Of a stretch of DNA of 64,000 nucleotides, positions 56,437 through 64,000 are shown piece after piece (position 1 is the first letter of the stretch; each line of letters starts with the position of its first letter). Source of the DNA: Rehmannia glutinosa (Eukaryota; Streptophyta; Magnoliopsida; Lamiales; Orobanchaceae). The stretch lies in the NCBI GenBank assembly GCA_016081115.2, contig CM071934.1:60311267-60375266 (forward strand), read 5' to 3'. The notes beneath the pieces are model-generated. The model did no database searches. It was not told where the DNA came from and saw only the letters and a list, made by a program, of their open reading frames with translations. The translations under genes and the position numbers were made by a program.

Positions 56437-57861
56437 GTCGGTTAAGTCGAGGAAGGGGGGGAGGGAGGTTGAATACACTTAACCAATTTTTTGATTTTAA
56501 CTTTAAATCGAGTTTTACAATTAAACAACTAAGTCCTTTTAGAAGACAAATTAGGTTCAACCTCAACAGAGAGTTACCACTCAATGTTCGAGTGAAATTT
56601 TGTTGATAGAGCAACTCAACCGAGTGAAGTGAGCTCTTTTAGAAAATCGATTTACTTGATTTTTATAACATAAGTCTTACACCCTTAGTTAGAATAAGGT
56701 TTTCAACACTTGTTTTAGGTTAAGTTATTATCAATTGAGTAAGCAAATGTAAAGCAAAGAATAAATATCCGAAATAAAATCGAAAGTAAATGACACAGAG
56801 CAATTTTATAGTGGTTCAAGTATGCGGTAATTCCTTTACTCCAATCTTCTCCAACTCCGGAAGTAATCCACTAATGCAACACTCGTGTTATAAAAAGGAT
56901 AGAACGATCGAGTAAGCCGTGATCACATAGTTGGCTTCACTCCTAGAACTCGGCTTCTTTGTAAGGCGGATACCTCACTACTTTAGCTCTTTAAACCCTT
57001 CGAGACTTGATCACTGACCCTCCATTGGATTCATAATAAAGCTCTAACTTGAACCTCACTCCACGTTTTTCACCACACGAAAGTGCATTCCTCTTCAACT
57101 GGTTGAAGCTTTCTTCCTTCCTTCACTAAATGTGTTGGTTAGAATCGGTTCGAGAGTTTAGGCTTGAGGATTAGAATGTATAGCTTGAGAGAGTTTTTGC
57201 GGTTGGTTGCTTGAATGCTCAGATTTCTCCCTGTGTGTCTCATGTACTTCTCTCACAATTATCCTTAGCTTTTATAGTGATAGTTTCAATAAGTGTTCGT
57301 TGAAGAGATAGACATTTTTCAAACTTCACTTCTTGATCATTTGGTTTGTCTTGTTGTGTAGCTTTTGATGTTGACCTTTCTTTAACTTAATGCTCTGCAT
57401 GTTACCCGAATCACAGTGAGGTTTTCGCGAATATCTCATTGGTTCCTAGCTACTTGCACTCTTTCAAAGAAGACAACTTTTAAGTTTGCGGAGGTCCTGT
57501 CCCCTTACCATTTTGGGTAAGTCTTTGACTTTTCTTTACAACGGACTTCTTGACTTTCTTGAGTCCTTGTCGCTTTATCCCTTTATTGAGTCTCCCTTTC
57601 ATGAATCTTGGATGACTCGGTTGTAAGTCACACACGCCTTTTTCACTTGACCGAGCTTCTTCTTCGATACTCGGTTGCGACATACATGAATCTTCACCGC
57701 ATTCTTGATCGGTTTTTGCGATCTTCGATCAACTGTTGCTTCATGACTCAACTATTTTCCTATCTATTACATATTTGAAATACAACGAGAAAATGAAGTA
57801 TCAACTTTCTAATCTAAGTTTTTATGCATCATCAAAATTTATACAAATAAATTTCCAAACA
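56437..57861 (-). repeat. solo-type LTR of the SIRE-like copia family
   Basis: Homologous to 5150-6117 in the same orientation. On the minus strand the inferred start is TGTTTGGAAATTT at 57861 and the end 'cttaaccgaca' at 56437, giving 1425 bp. Neither a PPT above nor a PBS below is present, as expected of a solo LTR made by recombination between the two LTRs of one element. Flanks agggg and aaaag do not give a clean duplication, so truncation of both sides remains possible. Confidence 0.6.
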
Positions 57862-58500
57862 AAAAGTGTTACATCGGATGTAATAGGTAACATTTTAGAA
57901 GTATTCTTTTTGCAAAGTGTTACAATAGAGGATTTAATGCAACGCTTAGAAAAGGTGTTACTAAAAGCTACCAAAAGTAATACCGTAGACTATAGGTAGC
58001 ACGGGAAAATACAGTAGGTCAAAGTGCTACCTATTGTCTATAATAACATTTTATTGCTAGATAATACATTTTAGGTGTTACCTAATGTATGCACCTCTTA
58101 CAATCAAAAGGTTGTGACCATTCATTTGTGCCCCATCAATAACAACTCTTCATTTATATATATAATTGTGACTACTCGTGTTGAAAAGACACTTTTTAAG
58201 GTTAATAAGGTTTTATCAACTTCAAGACACCTTATTAAGCGCTTATAAATTGTACACGTCCATCAAGCTGGCAAGATATTCATGGAGACTTCTGCAATTA
58301 CCCCTTTTATTCCAACATTAATCAATTACGAGGCCAGCCAAACACAAACAGTCAAACAGTACATGTATATAAAAACATCAATGAACATAAAACACAATCA
58401 ATACAAATGTATAAACGTCCCATAAACGATATTAATTTGCCCCTAGTGCTATTATATATCCAAATATTAATTCATCCATATTAATTTTCTTTTTACCATC
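57862..58500. other. spacer 3' of the BAHD gene, GTGTTAC-rich
   Basis: From 57865 to 58095 'gtgttac', 'gtaacac'-like and 'gctacc' words recur, resembling subterminal repeats of a DNA transposon with no ends defined. 58100-58500 is AT-rich and should contain the 3' untranslated region of the BAHD gene. Confidence 0.4.
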
Positions 58501-59836
58501 TTAATTTGAGGCGTTGACGAAATCCATGCTAGTAACCGATCCGAGCATATCATAATGGGTTTGGAGCATATTCAATTCATCGCGTGGTACGTTAACCCAC
58601 GCTTCGATGCCACCACCACATGGAGTGCTCATCAAAATCACTAAATTCTTGAAAGGCAACGTCGTAGTGCATACCCAAACTGGCTTCCCCCACCCGAAAT
58701 CTGCCTCGTACATTGGAAACCTACACCAACTGCTAAAATTACAAATCTCCACATCATCACCCTTAACTAAATCAACTGATTTACTCAAAAGCCTCAAATA
58801 CTCCCCATTTTGCACTTTGTTGACGTAACCCTCGTCGATTTCTCTTATCGCGTCCCTCAACTTGTTTACAATATCACAATCACCCTCCAAAACGCAAATC
58901 CAGGTCTCCAGCAGTTACCAAAAGCGTGTTCGGGTATTTGAGGGTTTGCCCTCTGCCTCATGTTCACTGCATGAACTGCGACGAACGACGACGTTTTTAA
59001 TTTATTAATGTCGTCACCTAATAGTAATTTGGCTTTGGCTTTGGCAGCATCAATGAAATGCCGCCAAATAAAAGCCGAAACAGCTTCCACCCTGGTGGGA
59101 TTCTTTACATCACCACCACCACCAGCAGCAGCAAGTTGCTTAAGCTTTGACAGCTTTTCTTCATCGAAAACAAATCTTTTCGTCGTGATTTTGTCTTTTG
59201 TGACGCCGATACTTGAGTGAATCCAGAGGCCCCGGACAAGTCCATGGGAGGGAAATGGGCTGCCATATCGAAGCTGGGCTCGGACCCAATAACTTGATCA
59301 CGGCACGTGGCAGCCCATGCATTCATAAAGGCCACCAAAGACGTGCCGTCGGCAATTTTATGGGACAAACAGACGCCAACAGCAATCCCTCCACAGTCAA
59401 AAAAAGTGATTTTCACTGACAAAATTGCTTTTTCAGTTTGGTAGCTTAAAGTCTCCACTGGGAGGAATTGTTTGAGTTCCTCCATTTTGGGCTCTTTTAT
59501 AATTTGTGTAAGGCGAGTATGGACTCGGGCTTCGATGAACTCAGCACCTGCATCATTACAGTCAACCAATGAATTTTCTTGAATTCTTCCAGCTACTGGG
59601 TGGAATTCAGTTAAGATCTTGGACAAGGATTGTTTAACAAGTTGGGATTTTTGGGCATGATTAGTATTTTTGAGGTCTGGTTCATCATTTTGGTAGAAGA
59701 AAATAAGGGGAACATAAACAGGAGGGGCAATTTGGTCCAGAAATGATAGTTTTAGGTTTGTGATCCGGTGATGGGGTGTAGGAGAGGAAGGCCTAATCAT
59801 CTCCTTTGAGATTATCTCCATATTCAGCACAACCAT
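58501..59836 (-). pseudogene. BAHD acyltransferase (vinorine synthase-like clade), two frameshifts
   Basis: BAHD enzymes transfer an acyl group from acyl-CoA to alcohols or amines in specialised metabolism, in the cytosol. The first frame has 'MEIISKEMIRPSSPTP' (start at 59821, or 59836 with five extra residues), 'LSFLDQIAPPVYVPLIFFY' and the catalytic HxxxD as 'HKIADG' (H159, D163). The frame shifts by one base near 59224, continuing 'GVTKDKITTKRFVFDEEKLS' and 'AVSAFIWRHF', then shifts again near 58893 into 'LEGDCDIVNKLRDAIREID' and the structural motif 'DFGWGKP' (near 58705). Total about 430-440 residues, normal for the family; no intron. Both shifts look like single-base losses, so either a recent pseudogene or an intact gene with consensus errors. 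Substrate cannot be told. Confidence 0.9.
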
Positions 59837-59926
59837 ATCTTTTCTAAAGATTTGTGAATGTGAAACAGAAATGATATGGGACTGAAAATATTATTTTTAG
59901 TGTAGGCTTCAGCTAATATAATATAT

Positions 59927-59936
59927 GCTATTTATA
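59927..59936 (-). promoter_or_regulatory. TATA box of the BAHD gene
   Basis: Minus strand 'tataaatagc' begins 100 bp before the upstream ATG (115 before the second). The target duplication of the copia element starts only 16 bp further upstream. Confidence 0.7.
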
Positions 59937-59956
59937 GGAAATACAATTGGCAATTT

Positions 59957-60953
59957 TGTTTGGTAAAATTTTCTGGTGTATGGTTTTGTTTTTTGGAAAA
60001 TGGTGGAAGATTGTGTAAAGGCTTAGTCGAGGCCTCAGTATTAGATACGATCTCCGCAAGAAGATTTTAAAACGCCCGTATACTAGTGCTTACGGTTCCG
60101 GCGCGCCTAAGATAACGACTTTACTGATCCGGTTAGTAAAGACAAAAAACGAAACAACAACGAACAACAAGTTGTTCTTGACTTTCAAGCTTTTGAACGA
60201 AAAGGAAAATCAATATGCTCGTATGATGCAAATGACAGTTATTATCCGAGTTTTTCGTATTTTAAATCATCTGCATAGGACTTCAATATTATAGGCAATG
60301 AAGTGCCCGATAGTAAAATCGCGTCTGTAGGCTCCAAATGGCACATTTGACCGAACAGACGCACTGCTACAGGGGAGCACGACCAAAGACGGGGAATTAT
60401 TTAATTAATTACGAAAATTAATTAAATCTATTTAATTAATTACAAAAAATTAATTAAACATTTAATTTTAAAGGTTTTGGTCCAAAAGAATAAGGGCCTC
60501 CAAGCCCAAGGCCCTCGACCCACGACCGGGCCGAGCCGAGCCGCGGCGGGCGGGCGGGCGGCGCAGGCGCGCGTGTGCTTTGAACCAAACCCACAAGTAT
60601 GTAGGTCCTCTCCCTTTTAAAAACTTGGGTGCCCCCAAGGGCCCAAACCCATTTGTCCAACTTGGGATAAATAAAGTGTGCAAACTTTTCATCCTTTTCC
60701 TATGTGGGATAGAGCATCTCTCCTCCCCCACATTTTCCATTTTCCATACCATTTATTTGTGTTAAGTGGCTAACTTCTAGCATTAATTTCTCATTCACCC
60801 GGAATCGGTTTGAGAAATTCAAGTGCTATTTTCATCTACTCTCTTAGTAAAATTTTTACAAATAATTTAATTCCATTTTTCACAAATGGAAACCACTTAA
60901 TTAATTGGTCAAAATCGGGCCAACATCCCATTTATCAAAGACCAATTCCAACA
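59957..60953 (-). repeat. 3' LTR of the BAHD-upstream copia
   Basis: On the minus strand it runs TGTTGGAATTGG to 'taccaaaca'. It includes a GC-rich patch at 60515-60580 ('gggccgagccgagccgcggc'). Confidence 0.88.
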
Positions 60954-60968
60954 ATCCCCCACATGAAT
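60954..60968 (-). other. polypurine tract of the BAHD-upstream copia
   Basis: Minus strand 'cattcatgtgggggat' directly before the LTR start TGTTGG. Confidence 0.75.
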
Positions 60969-61489
60969 GAAATTAATGCATGCGTGTATGCAGATTCGCT
61001 TGAAAGTCTCGCGAATCGTTATTGCATCGAGGATAGGTAGCTTGTGGCTTTGAACCTTCCTTAGTAAGGTACTATCGGATTTACTAATTTGTTTAGTGAC
61101 GCGATGTCTTGAACTACTCACCGTTTGTGTAAACCAAGACAACAAGATTCTTACACAATAACAACTCTAACACTTGTTGTTCTCACGTTGTGTCCATTTC
61201 GCCCTGGACCATATCTTAGATTCATAAGTGTTTCATTTGAAGCGGCCATTACTTCTCACTTATATAGGTGATCTCCTATTGAAAAGTATCCTGCAATACT
61301 CCACCTTTCGGTATAGGAATCATTAAAATTCTTAAACTTAACCTCACCACATTCAAAGCAGGTTTAAATACACTGGATGTATCGAGAATGAGTTAACACA
61401 TTTTCCAAGTGTTCTGAACATTCATAACTTAGTTGTCCCATTGAACCAAGGTCTTGGGATCTCTAATTCACAAGTGAGTTGGGTTACCG

Positions 61490-61749
61490 CTATGAACATT
61501 CTTTAAGTTGTGGATTTTAAACCCATTCCCTTAACAGTTTATACGGTGATCTCGATTTATGCCTTTTGTAAGCGGATCCGCAAGGTTTTCCTTTGACTTC
61601 ACGTAGTCAACCGAAATAACCCGATTCGAAATCAACCGTTTATTGGTATTATGTCTCCGACAAAAATGTCTAGACTTACCTCTTTCCTTTGCACGAAAGG
61701 ACACTTTTAATAAATACAACATTTCATGATTCAATGATCGCACCATCAC
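61490..61749 (-). pseudogene. copia RNase H C-terminal remnant
   Basis: Minus strand 'KSRHFCRRHNTNKRLISNRV' then 'ISVDYVKSKENLADPLTKGI', the last segment of copia pol. The catalytic part of RNase H upstream is missing. 60969-61489 after it is untranslated sequence. Confidence 0.8.
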
Positions 61750-62300
61750 TTATATCATAAATGCCGAATTTATTTCTTTCTTGATTCTACTTTTTCCAAA
61801 GCACCCCACATTTCAAGGCAATCTCCTTTATGTGGGTTGCTTTAAAAGTCAAGCTCTTCTTTCAACTTCCGATATCTTTGTTTAACACAAAGTCACCTTA
61901 ACTTTTATGGCTCTCGCCACTCTATTTTAATTTTGTTAGAACATTATCCCGACAATCCAGTTAGAATCTCGTTCTTCCGCATTTCAGATCTTAGTTCCAA
62001 CAATTCCATCTTTTACAAGGTGTGTAACCTTCGATGTTATCACATCTTTAGTAAGACTTCGATTTAACTTGTTACGATTTGTTCCGCCTTTAGTGTTACA
62101 ACACTTTCGACAACACCTTATGCAAATGTGGTTTCGGTGTTTACAACACTTTTGGCAACACCTTCTATTACATTTCAAAATGCAAATGTAAACTCCATTT
62201 GGTGTTCCACAAAGTATGATCATACCCCCATATTTGCCGATTTCCATTCGGAATCCCCGGTTGTCTTCCTCAATCCAAGTCGAACTACCAAATCCTCAAG
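61750..62300 (-). other. deletion-junction region of the BAHD-upstream copia
   Basis: No protease, integrase or RT likeness in any minus-strand frame. Near 62090-62170 a roughly 50-bp unit with 'tgttacaacacttt(c/t)g(g/a)' and 'caacacctt' is repeated twice. Confidence 0.5.
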
Positions 62301-62828
62301 CCCCATTTCCTTCCGCTTGTGCTTAAGGTAGTTCTTAAACTCTTTCCACGAAGGCGGCAATTTTTCGATAATCGCAGCCCACTTGAAAAAGACTCGTTAA
62401 TCATCCCTTCATACACTAAGTCGTGAAGTATGATCTCGAATTTCTTGTACTTGGCTAATCACCGTCTTGGTGTCAACCATCTTATAATCCGAAATTTACC
62501 GACTACAAATTTCTTTGCACCTAAGCATCTTCTCGTTTTATACTTTTTCTCCAACGAGTCCCACAACTTTTTGGATGTTTTGAACGAACTATAGACGTTG
62601 TACAAGGTATCGTCTAGTCCGTTCAAAATATAATTCCGACAAAGGAAATCCTTTGTTATGCCAAGCATCCACCGCGATTCCTCGTTCATTGTCGGATTCT
62701 TCATCACCAACGGCAGGGGTTCCTCCTTCACGAAACGAGATAGTCCCAAAGTCGTCACGTAAAACAAAGATATTCGCATTTTGCCATCTCTTGAAGTCGA
62801 CGGAGAACTTCATTTGGTTTCTCGCCAT
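62301..62828 (-). pseudogene. copia gag remnant
   Basis: ATG at 62828 opens 'MARNQMKFSVDFKRWQNANI'. After a frameshift come 'DFLCRNYILNGLDDTLYNVY' and 'SFKTSKKLWDSLEKKYKTR', the UBN2-type gag signature. The zinc knuckle is not present. Confidence 0.82.
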
Positions 62829-62919
62829 GAGCAGGAGCAAAGAACCTTCGAAACCGGGTGACCGATCCAAGCCATCGTCTTCAACGAGAAACAAAAACAA
62901 GGATTTTTCGTCTTGCGAT

Positions 62920-63698
62920 TGTTTGGTAAAATTTTTCGTGTATGGTTTTTTTTGGAAAATGGTGGAAGATTGTGTAAAGGCTTAGTCGAGTCTGTATTAG
63001 ATACGATCTCCGCAAGACGAAAAACGCCCGTATACTAGTGCTTACGGTTCCGCGCTCGCCTCTAAGATATAACGACTTTATAGTTAGGTTAGCAAGACAA
63101 AGAAACCGAACAACGACGGAAAATCGCGTCGTAGGCTCGAAAAAGGCACATTTGCAGCGAGCAGACGCACTTTTCAGTGAGGAGCACGACCGGGCGCACG
63201 CGACGCACGCGACGGGCCGTGCGCGAGTCGAAAAAGAATAAGTGGCCTCAAGCCCAAGGCCCTCGACCCACGACCCACGACCGGCCGGCCGAGCCGAGCG
63301 CGGCGGCGCGCGCGTGTGCTTTGAACCAAACCCACAAGATATATAGGTCCTCTCCCTTTTAAAAATTGGGTGCCCCCAAGGGCCCAAACTCATTTGTCCA
63401 ACTTGGGATAAATAAAGTGTGCAAACTTTTCATCCTTTTTCCTATGTGGGATAGAAAGATCTCTCCTCCCCCACATTTTCCATTTTCCATACCATTTATT
63501 TGTGTTAAGTGGCTAACTTCTAAAGCATTAATTTCTCATTCACCGAATCGGTTTTGAGAAATTCCAAGTGCTATTCTCATCTACTCTCTTATTAGAATTT
63601 TTACAAATAATTTAATTCCATTTTTCACAAATGGAAACCACTTAATTAATTGGTCAAAATCGGGTCAACATCCCATTTATCAAAGACCAATTCCAACA
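62920..63698 (-). repeat. 5' LTR of the BAHD-upstream copia
   Basis: Matches 59957-60953 but lacks about 200 bp corresponding to roughly 60170-60460. The GC-rich patch is kept at 63260-63320. The expected tRNA-Met primer site is not recognisable after the LTR end. Confidence 0.85.
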
Positions 63699-63703
63699 AA
63701 TTT

Positions 63704-64000
63704 TTCATTGATTATAAGTTTGATTTTTTTTAGATAAAATGTTCTTTTCATCCGAAAATAAAAGTTTTCATTTGGCCTAATGGAATATTTTAGGAAAGTT
63801 GACAAATTAAAACATTTGTTTATGTTAATGTTATTATATTCAAAAGTAATGACTAGAATTTAATGGTTTCATATCATTATTCTAATTAAAGATAATTTAT
63901 TTAAATGGGTCGTTTGAAAAAACTAATATTATATTTGACAAATATTGTAACTTCTGAGGATTAAGATGTTTATGAAAAGAGAGGAAGAGATTTGTGTGCC
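63704..64000. other. AT-rich flank, no gene seen
   Basis: This is the sequence that lay next to the BAHD promoter before the copia insertion, so it may contain displaced upstream regulatory DNA of that gene. No motif is singled out. Confidence 0.45.

Larger units (their letters stand above)
59957..63698 (-). mobile_element. internally deleted Ty1/copia element upstream of the BAHD gene
   Basis: LTRs 59957-60953 (3') and 62920-63698 (5') are homologous end to end. The 5-bp flanks are identical: AATTT at 59952-59956 and 63699-63703. The internal 1.97 kb holds a gag remnant and the last part of RNase H, joined without protease, integrase or RT. It is non-autonomous. The LTRs differ by substitutions and a deletion of about 200 bp in the 5' copy, so the insertion is not very recent. 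Confidence 0.9.

Noticed and set aside
60454..60752. Arg/Pro/Ala-rich ORFs, also at 62881-63393
   Set aside because: They arise from the GC-rich patch of the copia LTR and differ between the two LTRs.
1..64000. tRNA, rRNA or other structured RNA genes
   Set aside because: I looked for tRNA A/B-box pairs and obvious long stems and found none that I could support by eye. A tRNAscan-SE and Infernal run would settle it.

Overview
The window looks like a repeat-rich intergenic stretch of a eudicot nuclear genome. It is AT-rich, has spliced exons and plant-type TATA boxes, and carries Ty1/copia, Ty3/gypsy, hAT, PIF/Harbinger-like and Mutator/FAR1-type sequences typical of plants. I cannot name the species. 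Only two regions look like host genes: a 73-codon small-protein gene (50563-50784, +) and a BAHD-type acyltransferase (58501-59836, -) whose frame is broken twice. Nearly all the rest is layered transposon sequence.

Layout. 0.8-2.7 kb: decayed hAT transposase split by one hAT MITE and followed by a second, each with a 7/8-matching 8-bp target-site duplication (TSD). 5.15-18.4 kb: a minus-strand copia element of SIRE-like layout (reverse transcriptase/RNase H, long accessory ORF, polypurine tract (PPT), LTR), interrupted by a 6.3-kb gypsy element (6677-12979) with paired 1.38-kb LTRs and a gag-protease remnant but no reverse transcriptase (RT) or integrase. 18.4-26.9 kb: two overlapping, reciprocally truncated copies of a FAR1/FRS-type (Mutator transposase-like) gene on the minus strand, separated by 3.45 kb of Athila-like retroelement; one copy holds a tandem array of about 90-bp exons with splice sites. 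28.4-43.7 kb: a minus-strand Tat-like gypsy element (gag, protease, sense-opposed ORF, tandem duplication, minisatellite) into which a 7.6-kb copia element (30379-37951) inserted. 43.7-48.45 kb: another SIRE-like fragment, then an Athila-like LTR plus gag.

48.5-52.6 kb is the least repetitive part and holds the small-protein gene. 52573-55420 is a PIF/Harbinger-like element with a TAA duplication and three tandem-repeat arrays. A solo-type copia LTR (56437-57861) precedes the BAHD gene. A 3.7-kb internally deleted copia element (59957-63698, exact AATTT duplication) sits 16 bp upstream of the BAHD TATA box.

Recurring theme: every LTR element whose two ends I can pair has lost much of pol. 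Most of the analysis rests on pairing LTR ends, duplications, primer-binding sites (PBS) and PPTs by eye, so boundaries are good to a few bases where a TSD is quoted and looser elsewhere. Many coding remnants carry single-base frameshifts; real decay and assembly error cannot be separated from this sequence alone.
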